From: Caprella mutica
Lineage: Eukaryota; Arthropoda; Malacostraca; Amphipoda; Caprellidae
Direction of reading: 5' to 3'
Assembly (NCBI GenBank): GCA_947561585.1
Contig: CANNZV010001589.1
Coordinates: 1-64,000, forward strand
Length of the DNA stretch: 64,000 nucleotides
This document shows positions 1-13,101 of the stretch, in pieces. Made by a program: the position numbers and the translations under genes. The first letter of the stretch is position 1; the number at the start of each line of letters is the position of its first letter. The notes under the pieces were generated by a model. The model was not told where the DNA came from. It ran no database searches and was given only the letters and a program-made list of their open reading frames with translations.

Positions 1-2849
1 ATCACAGTGACTATTTTCTCTGATAGTACATCATCACAGTGACTCTTTTCTCTGATAGTACATCATCACAGTGACTCTTTTCTCCGATAGTACATCATCA
101 CAGTGACTCTTTTCTCTGATAGTACATCATCACAGTGACTATTTTTCTCTGATAATACATCATCACAGTGACTCTTTTCTCTGATAGTACATCATTACAG
201 TGACTCAATTCTCTGATAGTACATCATCACAGTGACTCTTTTCTCCGATAGTACATCATCACAGTGACTCTTTTCTCTGATAGTACATAATCACAGTGAC
301 TCTTTTCTCCGATAGTACATCATCACAGTGACTATTTTCTCTGATAGTACATCATCACAGTGACTCTTTTCTCTGATAGTACATCATCACAGTGACTCTT
401 TTCTCCGATAGTACATCATCACAGTGACTCTTTTCTCTGATAGTACATCATCACAGTGACTATTTTCTCTGATAATACATCATCACAGTGACTCTTTTCT
501 CTGATAGTACATCATCACAGTGACTCTTTTCTCTGATAGTACATCATTACAGTGACTCAATTCTCTGATAGTACATCATCACAGTGACTCTTTTCTCGGA
601 TAGTACATCATCACAGTGACTCTTTTCTCTGATAGTACATAATCACAGTGACTCTTTTCTCTGATAGTACATCATTACAGTGACTCTTTTCTCTGATAGT
701 ACATCATCACAGTGACTCTTTTCTCTGACAGTACATCATCACAGTGACTCTTCTCTCTGATAGTACATCATTATAGTGACTCTTTTCTCTGATAGTACAT
801 CATTACAGTGACTCAACTCTCTGATAGTACATCATCACAGTGACTCTTTTCTCCGATAGTACAACATCACAGTGACTCTTTTCTCTGATAGTACATAATC
901 ACAGTGACTCTTTTCTCTGATAGTACATCATCACAGTGACTCTTTTCTCTGATAGTACATCATCACAGTGACTATTTTCTCTGATAGTACATCATCACAG
1001 TGACTCTTTTCTCCGATAGTACATCATCACAGTGACTCTTTTCTCTGATAGTACAATCATCACAGTGACTCTTTTCTCCGATAGTACATCATCACAGTGA
1101 CTCTTTTCTCTGATAGTACATCATCACAGTGACTCTTTTCTCGATAGTACATCATCACAGTGAGTATTTTTTCTGATAGTACATCATCACAGTGACTCTT
1201 TTCTCTGATAGTACATCATCACAGTGACTCTTTTCTCTGATAGTACATCATCACAGTGACTCTTTTTTCTGATAGTACATCATCACAGTGACTCTTTTCT
1301 CTGATAGTACATCATCACAGTGACTCTTTTCTCTGATAGAACATCATCACAGTGACTCTTTTCTCGGATAGTACATCATCACAGTGAGTATTTTCTCTGA
1401 TAGTACATCATCACAGTGACTCTTTTCTCTGATAGTACATCATCACAGTGACTCTTTTCTCTGATAGTACATCATCACAGTGACTCTTTTCTCTGATAGT
1501 ACATCATCACAGTGACTCTTTTTTCTGATAGTACATCATCACAGTGACTCTTTTCTCTGATAGTACATCATCACAGTGACTCTTTTCTCTGATAGAACAT
1601 CATCACAGTGACTATTTTCTCTGATAGTACATCATCACAGTGACTATTTTTTCTGATAGTACATCATCACAGTGACTCTTTTCTCCGATAGTACATCATC
1701 ACAGTGACTCTTTTCTCTGATAGTACATCATTACAGTGACTCTTTCCTCTGATAGTACATCATCACAGTGACTCTTTTCTCCGATAGTACATCATCACAG
1801 TGACTCTTTTCTCTGATAGTACATCATTACAGTGACTCTTTCCTCTGATAGTACATCATTACAGTGACTCTTTTCTCTGATAGTACATCATTGCAGTGAC
1901 TCTTTTTTCTGATAGTACATCATCACAGTGACTCTTTTCTCTGATAGTACATCATTACAGTGACTCTTTTCTCTGATAGTACATCATTACAGTGACTCTT
2001 TTCTCTGATAGTACATCATCACAGTGACTTTTTTCTCCGATAGTACATCATCACAGTGACTCTTTTCTCTGATAGTACATAGTTACAGTGACTATTTTCT
2101 CTGATAGTACATCATCACAGTGACTATTTTCTCTGATAGTACATCATCACAGTGACTCTTTTCTCTGATAGTACATCATTACAGTGACTCTTTTCTCTGA
2201 TAGTACATCATTACAGTGACTCAATTCTCTGATAGTACATCATCACAGTGACTCTTTTCTCCGATAGTACATCATCACAGTGACTCTTTTCTCTGATAGT
2301 ACATAATCACAGTGACTCTTTTCTCCGATAGTACATCATCACAGTGACTATTTTCTCTGATAGTACATCATCACAGTGACTCTTTTCTCTGATAGTACAT
2401 CATCACAGTGACTCTTTTCTCCGATAGTACATCATCACAGTGACTCTTTTCTCTGATAGTACATCATCACAGTGACTATTTTTCTCTGATAATACATCAA
2501 CACAGTGACTCTTTTCTCTGATAGTACATCATCACAGTGACTCTTTTCTCTGATAGTACATCATTACAGTGACTCAATTCTCTGATAGTACATCATCACA
2601 GTGACTCTTTTCTCCGATAGTACATCATCACAGTGACTCTTTTCTCTGATAGTACATAATCACAGTGACTCTTTTCTCTGATAGTACATCATCACAGTGA
2701 CTATTTTCTCTGATAGTACATCATCACAGTGACTCTTTTCTCCGATAGTACATCATCACAGTGACTCTTTTCTCTGATAGTACATCATTACAGTGACTCT
2801 TTCCTCTGATAGTACATCATCACAGTGACTCTTTTCTCTGATAGTACAT
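1..2849. repeat. 32-bp satellite array 1
   Basis: Head-to-tail tandem array of a 32-bp monomer (e.g. 33-64), about 89 copies, running off the left edge of the window. Each monomer has a CATCACAGTGACTC part, a T-rich CTTTTCTC part and a TGATAGTA part. Variants recur: CATTACAG, CTCCGATAG, CTATTTTC and CTCAATTC. A few monomers have 1-bp indels. The array stops sharply at GATAGTACATACTAAATTTT, the same edge as at 33396. There are no unique spacers, so this is not CRISPR-like. Confidence 0.97.
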
Positions 2850-5104
2850 ACTAAATTTTAGCTACTTTGATGCCACATGCATATATAAAAGTTTCTATAA
2901 ATGACAATTTCGTCTCTGCTGAAAAGAAGAAGTCTATAAATCTTTAGCCCTTTACTGCTTAGTCATCATATTTAGTCAGTAAAACTCGGTATCAAAATTG
3001 GGTTACCGAGAGACAAAGGGTTTAATTATTGTGGAATAAATTCTTTGGTATACTTTGGGTAATTGGTGAGTTGCATATAATTATTCACAAAGTTTGTGAC
3101 AGCAGAATGAAAAGTTTGTGGTAATCCTGACTGAATCATTATTTTGTTCTTGTTAGGTTCTCAGTTGTGATTCGTAATTCTACCAAAAGACATATCCAGA
3201 GGTGAAAAGCAAATTTATATACGGTGAGTTATTAGATTATATTATTTCTTCATGATTTTTTTTTATTTAAAATATCTTTACTTCTGCAACTTGCATCTAG
3301 TCCGCATGTTTTATTCGAAATTGATATATAGCTACAAGAGGCTACATTCTGAAGCTGTCTGGGAATGGAAAAAAGGGTGTGGCTTTGCGTGGGTTTCAAA
3401 CTGTTGAAAATCAGATTAGGGATTGTCTTTTACATTTTTATTATTTTAATATTTTTATCAACCAATTTGCAGTTAAAGAGGATATCACTATAGGGTTACA
3501 CTCATCAACTTTGATTTCTTAAATTTTTGTGTTAGGTATACATAGGTTTCATTTATTATAATTATAAAAAAAATTATATATTTTTTAAATCAAATCTTTA
3601 CTGAAGAAAAAATAAGTACAAAGTACAAACATTATTCATCAATCCTTATTAGGCAAAATGGCCTTTAATTTAATAATAATAACCTATTAGTTTATGAGTT
3701 TGCAACACAATACTAGTGTATTACCTGTAAGTAATGACGAACTATAATTAAAGAAATTGTTTTTTTTTAAATAATTATCAGTATCTTTCAATATTTTGAT
3801 TTTTCAGTTATTCGTACTTTTCTGTTTCCATTTTCTTGATTTTTCCATATCTTTCTGTTTATTTTGTCCGTGTTTTTTTTTTATATATTTCCGTTCTCCA
3901 GTTTTTTTTTCCTAATTTTTCTATTTCTGTATATATCGATTTCCCATATCCTTCTGTTTTTCTCTGTCGGACTTTTCACTTTGTGCGGATATTTCTGTTA
4001 TCTGGATTCTTGTCATTCGGATCTCTATGTTCTCTGGATTTCTATTATCTGGATTTATTTTATCTCGATTTTTGTTATCTTGTCAATTATTTTAATAATG
4101 GAATTATATCGTATCTTAAATATTGCCGATCGGGAGAAATGTGTTTTAGTACAAATAGGAAGTCGCAAGTTTAAATTTTAACAACGCTTGTTTAGGTCGC
4201 AAGAGGACCGTACCTACGTACTGAAGACAAAATCAATTTTGTTCAGCAACTCCTTTCAGAAAATATAAATGTTTTGTTCGGAGAAAAGGAATAAATATCT
4301 CAAAATCTTCAATCAATCAAGTTACTGTAAATAACCTGCAATGCCACCCGTAAAAATGAAAGCCAGACACCTACTTCTTGAAAAAGATTTTTGACACCGA
4401 AGGAAATTCGTCAACTTGTTCGTGCAAAGACATGTTCGTTTGGTTGAAGATATTATTCATTGGGGATCAAGCTGTTTTTTTATATGAACGAAGAAGGAAT
4501 TAATCGGAACATTCAACAATATGCTCAACATAATAGCCGTCATGTTTCTAATTTCAACCGACTTTATCACTTTGGAAATTAAAATCATCACTCTGACTTT
4601 CATTTTGTATGGGTTGCCTGAAAGACCCTAGTTAAAATTTAAACTTGTGCCTTCCTTTTTCTACTTATACACATCTCTCCATATTGTCAATAATTTATAA
4701 AAGGAATAGTTATTTGAATGGTTTTAAAACCTGGAAATAAATCTATCTTATTAATGTGGTTGTTCTCTAATAAATATATATTTTATGTTTGAACTTAAGG
4801 TACTTCATTGTCCGTTTTCAGACCATTTGCTTACAGCTATTTTTACCACCCATTAATAAATCGTTATAACATTCACAAAAAGGAATTAACTTAACTGTGG
4901 ATGGAGAATGGAGAACGGTTCACCAAACAAAATGATACCTGAAAGAAAATTGTATATTCTGTAGTTGTTCAAATATACTAATTAAAGTTAGTTTCGATTT
5001 TTTTTTGATACCCTATAAGGGAAAGACAAACTTCTCAACATTTCCTTCCATCTTCAAAAAACCTACTTGAATTCTTTCGATAACATCATCCTAATGATAT
5101 ATTT

Positions 5105-6068
5105 TTATTGGTATTAGGAATTTTCGCCGCAAGAATATTCGCTGTAAGAAATTTCGCCACAAGATAATTTGCCGTAAGAATACTCGCCGTAAGGTATTTT
5201 CGCCGAAATTTTTTTTTCATCTCTCGGTTTAAGAATCCCAGACAAATAAAGTGATCACCACAATAAACGTTAGGGTCCTTCTCCAATCCCCGTTAAAAGG
5301 ATACTGATAAAAAGAGAAAGCAGACTATTTATAGATGAATAGTGCCTTAGTCTGATTTCAGTTTTATTTTAATTTAACTGTAGTAGGGGTCTAACGTCTG
5401 CTTCGGAACCAAAGAAGCAGTCAGAAAGGAAAGTGCCTTTGTGAATAAAGTCACCTTTGCTCATGGATGAAGAAAAGCTACTACGTGAATGCAGTCACTC
5501 ACCAAGGAATGTAACGAAAAGGGACACAAGCACAGGTGCCTGAACTCACGGATTGAAGAGGAAAATGAAGAGGTGATAATAAATGAAGAAAACGAGACTA
5601 CCTAATACAGAAATTTTAGACCTCTAGTCTAGTTGAAGAACATAACCCTAGCGCATTCCTCTAAAATTGCAAGTAGTGTTATAAAAATTTAGAAACATAG
5701 TAAAAATGGTAAAAAAAATTATTTGATGGATAATGGAACATAACACAAGTTGATCGTGTAATTGCATTTGGTAACAGGTTTGCCAACTGATATCAAGTAA
5801 ACTTTCTTGACATCATCAAAATTTGGTTTAACAAAAAATAAAGGACAAACTAAGAACAAATACTTGAGTTTGATTGTCCATCCAATTTTGTTTTTCCAAA
5901 TTGTTATTGTTTGCTATCAAGTGTCTTGTTTAACTATTGTGACTCTATTAATTCTAACAATTAATGTGGTGATCACTTTATTTGTCAGGGGTACTAAAGC
6001 CGAGACTTAAAAAAAAATCATAGCGAAAATTCCTTACGACGAATTTCCTTACGGCGAAATTTCCGGTC
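5105..6068. mobile_element. Foldback-like element FB-1
   Basis: The left end (about 5115-5210) is an array of TTCGCCGTAAGAA-like units. The right end (about 6021-6065) carries the same units inverted (TTCCTTACGGCGAAA). The paralogous unit reads straight through the site at about 35855-35870 without the insert, so this is an insertion younger than the duplication. The interior (about 5385-5465) shares an AACGTCTG..TTCGGAACCAAAG..GAAGCAGTCAGAAAGG block with FB-2. No transposase frame is visible, so it is probably non-autonomous. Confidence 0.75.
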
Positions 6069-6719
6069 AAGATTTCTATATATTTAATTAAGTAATTAAG
6101 AACAGTGTACAAATCAAATAAATAATTTTTTTTTATTTTGTAACTAACGAAGAAGGCGCCAAACACCAATTCAGTTCCGATTTTCGTAGAGAGTAATGTC
6201 CTAGTTGTGAAATATCTTCTTCCACTTGCTCCTATAATCAACAAAATATAATATATATAAAAGTTGCTAAGAAAGTTCTTTATACACGATACGATATTAA
6301 ATTAAATTTAAATAAAATAATAAGACAACCAAAACATTATTAAACTCTTTACGGGATAGTAAATCGTGTGCAGATCGAGAGGTGGATTTCAAACAATATT
6401 CACTTGAATCACTGAAGATTTCTAAGGCAATTTGAAATTCAAATCTCCCAAATGAATGCTATATATATGAATTAATACCAGGTTTTGTACTGAAATTGCT
6501 CCGTCATGAATTATCTATGTTTTACGCCACTTAATTAATAAGTGTTTGTCTTCGAGAATTTTCACTAATTCTTATATAGAAAGTTGTAAAAGTCATTATT
6601 TTATATAAGGGCGGATCTTAAACAGAACCTAATAATTATTGACCAACATATTTGCTCCCTTTTCTCTCAAACTTATATGAGAAAGTAGTTTACACCAAAT
6701 TGGTTTGTAAATTAGATAA

Positions 6720-6995
6720 TAGAAATGTGTTGTTCAGGGGGCAGTTCGGATTCAGGAAGAATAGAAGTACGATCCAGGCAGTTCAGAATTTTTTGACTAA
6801 TGTATAAGATGCTTTGGATTCAGGAGATTTATATTTGCATTATTTATGGTTTTTCGGAAAGCATTTGACTCTGTTAATCATGATTTTCTGTATAATTTAT
6901 GAAATGTTAGTACGAGTGAAATTGTGAAGACCAGGGAGGCCCCGGCTCTGGTTCTTTATAGAGGGTACTTTGCGTTCAATAAATAGATAAATTAA
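6720..6995 (+). mobile_element. Decayed LINE fragment
   Basis: A broken reading shows reverse-transcriptase block remains: a GQFGFRKNRST-like stretch near 6741 and a FRKAFDSVNHDF-like stretch near 6852, in different frames. An internal deletion then joins it to a 3' end (about 6895-6950, GAGTGAAATTGTGAAGACCAGGGAGG). Nearly the same 3' end lies at 36690-36745, so both come from one LINE family. The insertion lies just upstream of discoidin-like gene 1; gene 2 lacks it at the equivalent place (about 13075). Confidence 0.7.
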
Positions 6996-7017
6996 TGTTC
7001 TCTCTCTTTCCGTTCAG

Positions 7018-7755
7018 ATGCAGTTATCTCCAGCTCTTATAATGCTGATTGCCTTCTCCTGGTTTAGACACAGTGAACCCTTTTCTATGTTGGTTCGAAA
7101 GATTACGATGTCAACGAGTCGGTTCACGGACTCAACTTTCAAAGAAGAGATTCAAACAGGGACTTTGATATCAGCTGTATCAGCCTGTAACAGTTCAACT
7201 TGGTGTAAATTCATCTGTAGAACATCGGCTGATACTTACAAACTGAGTAGTATTGACGTTGAACCAACCTTCACTGAGACAATAGTCGGAGACACTGTTC
7301 CCTGCTACAGTCGAAAAACAGATAGGTTGTTATTCCCGGGATTTCCTGCTATTGTAACAGCAACAGAAATCTATGATAATGTGAGAATTCTGAATAATAT
7401 AAAGGACGAAATGTACTTTGAAGATATTAGTGAATGCTATTTTGCTAAAGTTAAACCTAATCCCTACGTGTTAGTGGAGTTCCCTACAGTTAAGAAGATA
7501 ACTGGTGTGAGAGTCAGGTCTCAACCTACTGGCGCTGTGAGTGATAAGTTCAAACAAAAAGCTGTGATGGTTGGTAACGTTTCTTCTACAGGAGATTTCA
7601 GTGCTTACACCTTGCTAGCTGTCTTATATAACCCTACAGTCGTATATGATCAAGATGTAGTGTTTGAAGGTACAGCACCTCTGTTTGGCAAATTTGTAGC
7701 ATTCACAGAGCAAGATAACGGTTACCTACAAATTTGTATTTTAGAAATTTATTGA
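7018..7755 (+). CDS. Secreted PAN/discoidin-like protein, copy 1 (245 aa)
   Basis: Intronless 245-aa frame. Residues 1-24 look like a signal peptide (hydrophobic PALIMLIAFSWF). Residues about 50-100 hold four Cys (57, 63, 67, 96) in a C-x5-C-x3-C..C pattern like insect PAN/apple modules. Residues 140-240 resemble an F5/8 type C (discoidin) beta-sandwich: boundary Cys at 140 and 240, YVLVEFP, KKITGVRVRSQ, KAVMVGN and GKFVAF. Sequons lie at N58 and N187. Such proteins usually bind glycans or lipids outside the cell; the role here is unknown. The ATG sits directly after a pyrimidine-rich TTCAG, so a non-coding upstream exon is possible and the start may be a splice junction. Paralogues are at 13102 and 38345. 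Fold assignment is by eye; the open frame and its conservation are solid. Confidence 0.85.
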   Translation: MQLSPALIMLIAFSWFRHSEPFSMLVRKITMSTSRFTDSTFKEEIQTGTLISAVSACNSSTWCKFICRTSADTYKLSSIDVEPTFTETIVGDTVPCYSRKTDRLLFPGFPAIVTATEIYDNVRILNNIKDEMYFEDISECYFAKVKPNPYVLVEFPTVKKITGVRVRSQPTGAVSDKFKQKAVMVGNVSSTGDFSAYTLLAVLYNPTVVYDQDVVFEGTAPLFGKFVAFTEQDNGYLQICILEIY

Positions 7756-9585
7756 ACACTTTTCTAAGTAAAGTAGTTCAGTTCGGTCATCTTAATAATA
7801 ATATACTTAACAGATTCCAAAATATTGTGAATTATGATTGATGTTATTGTTAATGTTTAATGTAAATTAAATGAGTATATTTAACAAAAGATATAATAAT
7901 TCAAACATAAACAAAAATCGATGGAATACAGGCAGACCCACATAATCCTCAGTGTGGTTTGAAATATGTGCCACCAGACCTGAAAGAGTTGAAGTAGACC
8001 CCGCTGCTATAACAGGACGACTTAAAGCGGACTTGACCCCGGGCTTCCTTATATTAGTTGTAGCGGAAAATTATTTTTAAACAATTTTATTTACATTGAA
8101 GGAACCGGTCAAAATTTAGAACATAGTAATAGTGTACCATGCAAACGTTCTTTTATTTTTTCTTACTATAAAACAAAAAGATTGGAGTAACAATGCTAAA
8201 CTTAAAGCGGATCTCTCCCGTTTTAAGTTCATTTTTAAAGTTAATGTGAGGTACGATTTTTGACTTAAAGTGGTCTGCCTATATCTTAATTAATAGTATT
8301 TATATAGAGACATAAATGTACGTCTTTCCTCTTTGAATGTATTATATTATAGTGTGATTATCATATACAGTAATTCAATATTTGCTATAATTAACTGAAA
8401 ATTGAATACATAATGTACAATATACTGAAACCGATATATAGACTTAAAGATATGAGTGATTTTTTTTAATTATAGCAAATTGATTACAAATTAATTATGT
8501 ACTGAATTCTGTTCCCCTATTCTCCTATCATTAAGAACTTTTGAATAGTTTGTTGTAATGATATTTTAATCTCCAAGAAAATATTACTTGAGGAACAGAA
8601 AATTAATGTAGTTTTAGAGGTCCCCTCTAAGAAATCTTTTTTATTGCTTTAATTAACGAGGCTAATGTTTCTTTTTTTCTGCAAAGTGTATCAAATTTAA
8701 TAACATATTTTCAATTTTATATGATTTTAAAGATTTCAATAATCAAAACTCTAGTTTCTACAATACCTATTCTACTTCCAACCAATCAATTTTCAGACTA
8801 AAGAAAAAGAATGTACACCATTTGTTTTGATTGTCAACTATAGGCATAAATCCATGTAATATTCGTGTCAAGGTAAAAAAATTGGATTAAATTATTATAG
8901 AAACGTTTATATACTTTACGAAACAATTATATCTAAAACGAAGGCCTAAAAATCATTGTTTGTTGATAAAAATCAAATTTAAAATAAAAATAAGAGTGTA
9001 CAATCTTCTTCTTCAGCGTCAGGTTAGTGATTCGCTCAATTGTTGCACATAGAGTATTATAAGCAAATAATAATATATACACTGAACCTGATTGTATGCG
9101 GTTGGCAGAATAATGATCTTAGACCTTAGTTCTATAATATTATGTAATAAACTGAATTTTTCCCGGAGCAGGGAGAGGACCTATAGAGGAATATCGATAA
9201 TGAACGATTATCTATCCATACCTCAATTGTTTCTTATGATTTTATATGAAGGTTTATATTCTAATTGTTAGGGATGCAGTTTCAGATCTAAAAAAAACAC
9301 AGTTCTATATTAAATACTTTTCATAAACATATTGTAAAATATTTTCCCATTGACAATTAAACTTAATTGTATTAAAACATCCATAAAATTTTGGACAAAT
9401 TTTCCGCAATTGAGTGTTGCATTTTCAACACTTTTAATATTTTTCAACACTTTTAATATTTTATGGCTTATTTTATGATGATTATTCTAAGTCAATGTTT
9501 TAGTTCAATATAAACTGTACACAATCCATGAAGTGTATTATTTTGAACAGATCAAATTTTGCAAAAGCCATGAATAAAGAGAAAT
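7756..9585. repeat. Spacer 3' of discoidin-like gene 1
   Basis: AT-rich and without a credible gene. The first part is like the sequence after genes 2 and 3 (13840 onward, 39083 onward). The stretch 8880-9062 is homologous to 29470-29660, just before the 25-bp satellite. The stretch 9250-9585 is homologous to about 40200-40520. The single-copy sequence at about 9040-9062 looks like the seed of the 25-bp satellite. Confidence 0.7.
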
Positions 9586-11019
9586 TCATCACAGTGACTC
9601 TTTTCTATGATAGTACATCATTACAGTGACTCTTTCTCTGATAGTACATCATCACAGTGACTCTTTTCTCTGATAGTACATCATCACAGTGACTCTTTTC
9701 TCCGATAGTACATCATTACAGTGACTCTTTTCTCTGATAGTACATCATCACAGTGACTCTTTCTCTGATAGTACATCATCACAGTGACTTTTTTTCTGAT
9801 AGTACATCATTACAGTGACTCTTTTCTCCGATAGTACATCATCACAGTGACTCTTTTCTCCGATAGTACATCATCACAGTGACTATTTTCTCTGATAGTA
9901 CATCATTACAGTGACTCTTTTCTCTGTTAGTACATCATCACAGTGACTTTTTTTCTGATAGTACATCATTACAGTGACTCTTTTCTCCGATAGTACATCA
10001 TCACAGTGACTCTTTTCTCTGATAGTACATCATCACAGTGACTCTTTTCTCCGATAGTACATCATCACAGTGACTATTTTCTCTGATAGTACATCATTAC
10101 AGTGACTCTTTTCTCTGTTAGTACATCATCACAGTGACTTTTTTTCTGATAGTACATCATTACAGTGACTCTTTTCTCCGATAGTACATCATCACAGTGA
10201 CTCTTTTCTCTGATAGTACATCATTACAGTGACTCTTTTCTCCGATAGTACATCATTACAGTGACTCTTTTCTCTGATAGTACATCATCACAGTGACTCT
10301 TTTCTCTGATAGTACATCATCACAGTGACTCTTTTCTCTGATAGTACATCATTACAGTGACTCTTTTCTCCGATAGTACATCATTACAGTGACTCTTTTC
10401 TCTGATAGTACATCATTACAGGGACTCTTTTCTCTGATAGTACATCATTACAGTGACTCTTTTCTCTGATAGTACATCATTACAGTGACTCTTTTCTCTG
10501 ATAGTACATCATCACAGTGACTTTTTTCTCTGATAGTACATCATTACAGTGAGTCTTTTCTCTGATAGTACATCATTACAGTGACTCTTTTCTCTGATAG
10601 TACATCATTACAGTGACTCTTTTCTCTGATAGTACATCATCACAGTGACTTTTTTCTCTGATAGTACATCATTACAGTGACTCTTTTCTCCGATAGTACA
10701 TCATTACAGTGACTCTTTTCTCTGATAGTACATCATTACAGTGACTCTTTTCTCTGATAGTACATCATTACAGTGACTGTTTTCTCTGATAGTACATCAT
10801 TACAGTGACTCTTTTCTCTGATAGTACATCATTACAGTGACTCTTTTCTCTAATAGTACATCATCACAGTGACTCTTTTCTCTGATAGTACATCATTACA
10901 GTGACTCTTTTCTCCGATAGTACATCATTACAGTGACTCTTTTCTCTGATAGTACATCATTACAGTGACTCTTTTCTCTGATAGTACATCATTACAGTGA
11001 CTCTTTTCTCCGATAGTAC
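9586..11019. repeat. 32-bp satellite array 2
   Basis: About 45 monomers of the satellite seen at 1-2849, in the same orientation, with a higher share of the CATTACAG variant and some 31-bp monomers. It is bounded by GAGAAATTCATCACAG on the left and GTACTTACTAAATTT on the right. It separates duplicated units 1 and 2. Confidence 0.97.
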
Positions 11020-13101
11020 TTACTAAATTTAGTTAATATAAAAGTTTTTATTATTCACAATTTTATTATTCACAAGTCAATAAATCTTTAACCCTTTACT
11101 GCTCAGTGATTATATTTAGTCAGTAAAACTCGGTATCAAAATCGGTTTACCGAGAGACAAAGGGTTAGTTGTGGAATAAATTCTTTGGTAACTTTGGGTA
11201 ATTTGTAATAATATATAATATATTTGTAATAATATATAATTATTCACAAAGTTCGTGACTGCAGAATGAAATGTTTGTGGTAACCAAGGCTGAAATGTTA
11301 TATATCATTATTTTGTTCTAGTTATAGTAGGTTCTCAGTTGTGATTTGTTATTCTACCGAAAGACATATCCAGAGTTGAAAGGCAAATATATATATGGTG
11401 AGTTATTAGATTATATTATTTCTTTAGGAACAATCTTTTGTGTGAAATATCTTTACTTCTGCAACTTGCATCTAGTCCGCATGTTTTATTCGAAATTGAT
11501 ATATAGCTACAAGAGGCTATATTCTGAAGCTGTCTGTGAATGGAAAAAAGGGTGTGGCTTTGCGTGGGTTTTAAACTTTTGAAAATTAGAATAGTGATTG
11601 TCTTTAATATTTTTGCTATGTTTATATTTTTATTAACCAATTTGCAGTTAAAGAGGATATAGCTATAGGGTTATACTCATCAACTACGATTTCTTACATT
11701 TTTGTGTTAGGTATATTTAGGTTTCATTTATTATAATTATCAAAAAATAATATATTTTTTAAATCAAATCTTACTAAAGAAAAAATAAGTACAAAGTACA
11801 AACATATTCAACAAGCCTTATTAGGCCAAAATGGCCTTTAATATAAAAATAATAACCTATTATTAGTTCATGAGTTGTTATACAATTCTAGTGTATTACC
11901 CGCGTAGATTATGATAGACTATATATTTTATTCATTTTCTAAATTATCTGAATAATATTGAAAAGATTTCTTGAAAATGTCCTATATTTGGTTATTTTGA
12001 TTTTTTAATATCCCGGATTTTTAATATCTGAATTTTTTCCAATAAATATTCGGATTTTATGTCATCCGGATTTCTTATGAATAAAAATTCTTATTTTTTA
12101 CTCATATTTTTTTGTTGCGCGGATATTTTTTGTTTCATTACCCGTAAGAAGAGACGAACTATAATTTTTTTTTATAGTTATCTTTATCTTTTACTGTTTT
12201 GGTTTTTCAGTTATTCGTATTTTTCTGTTTCCATTCTCCTAATTTTCCTTTTTTCCATATTTTTCTTATTATTTTTTCCGTTTTTCCATATTTTTCCTGC
12301 TTTTTTTCGTGTTTTTTTTTCATTTAATCCAATTATTTTCCTATTTCCGTATACATCGATTTCCCATGTCTCTCTGTTTTTTTTCTGTCGGACTTTTCGG
12401 TTTGTGCATATATTTCTGTTGTTTGGAATCTTATGTTATACGAATCATTCTCTAGATTTTCTTATCTTGATTTTTGTTATCCTACAATTATTTTAATCAT
12501 GGAATTATGTCGCATCTTAGATGTTAAAGCGTGACATCACTGTTGCAACTATAACCAACAGACAAATACACACTGTAACAAACTAATCAACATTTCCCTC
12601 TCTCTTCAAAGAACATCTTAAAGTCTTTCGATATCATCAGTCTAAGGATATATTTAATTCCATGTAATAAAGTGATTAAGAACAGAGTGCAAAACTAATA
12701 AATAAGTTTAAGTTCCTTTTAAATTTTGTAACTAACAAAGAAGGCGCCAAACACCAAATTTAGTTCAGACTTTCTTAGAGAGTGATGTCCAAGTTGTAAA
12801 ATATCTTCTTCCACTTGCTCCTATATTGAAAAACAAAATACAAATATTATATAGAAGCCGAGCACAAAGTTCTTTATTCAGTGATATGATATTTAATTTA
12901 ATTTAAATAAAATACTAAGACGACCAAAACATTATTAAACTCTTTACGGAATTGTAAATCATGTGCAGATCGAGCGGTGGATTTCAAATAATATTCACTT
13001 GAATCACTAAAGATTTCGAAAGCAATTTGAAATTTCAACTTCCAAATGAATGCTGTATATATTTAATGAATTAATTTCAATTTTTTTCTCCTTCCGTTCA
13101 G
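11020..13101. repeat. Duplicated spacer upstream of discoidin-like gene 2
   Basis: Shorter version of the spacers at 2850-7017 and 33397-38344. The part matching 4190-5080 is missing, and no foldback or LINE insertion is seen. It includes the T-rich tract at about 12090-12480, whose frames are not credible genes. This copy is useful as the empty-site reference for insertions in the other two units. Confidence 0.75.

Larger units (their letters stand above)
2850..7017. repeat. Duplicated spacer upstream of discoidin-like gene 1
   Basis: No host gene is seen. The sequence from 2850 to about 5100 is co-linear with 33397-35850, and in part with 11020-12640, and carries the same T-rich low-complexity tract (about 3790-4100). 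Short frames here (for example 3836-4174) are Phe/Ser-rich translations of that tract and are not credible proteins. A foldback-like element (5105-6068) and a LINE relic (6720-6995) interrupt the unit. Confidence 0.8.

Noticed and set aside
1..2849. Regular 32-bp period suggests a CRISPR array.
   Set aside because: There are no unique spacers between repeats, the monomers are contiguous, and the context is eukaryotic.
3836..4181. Phe/Ser/Tyr-rich frames of 105-145 aa at 3836-4181, 12059-12496 and 34512-34883.
   Set aside because: They lie in a T-rich low-complexity tract of the duplicated spacer. Frames and lengths differ among the three copies, so there is no sign of protein selection.
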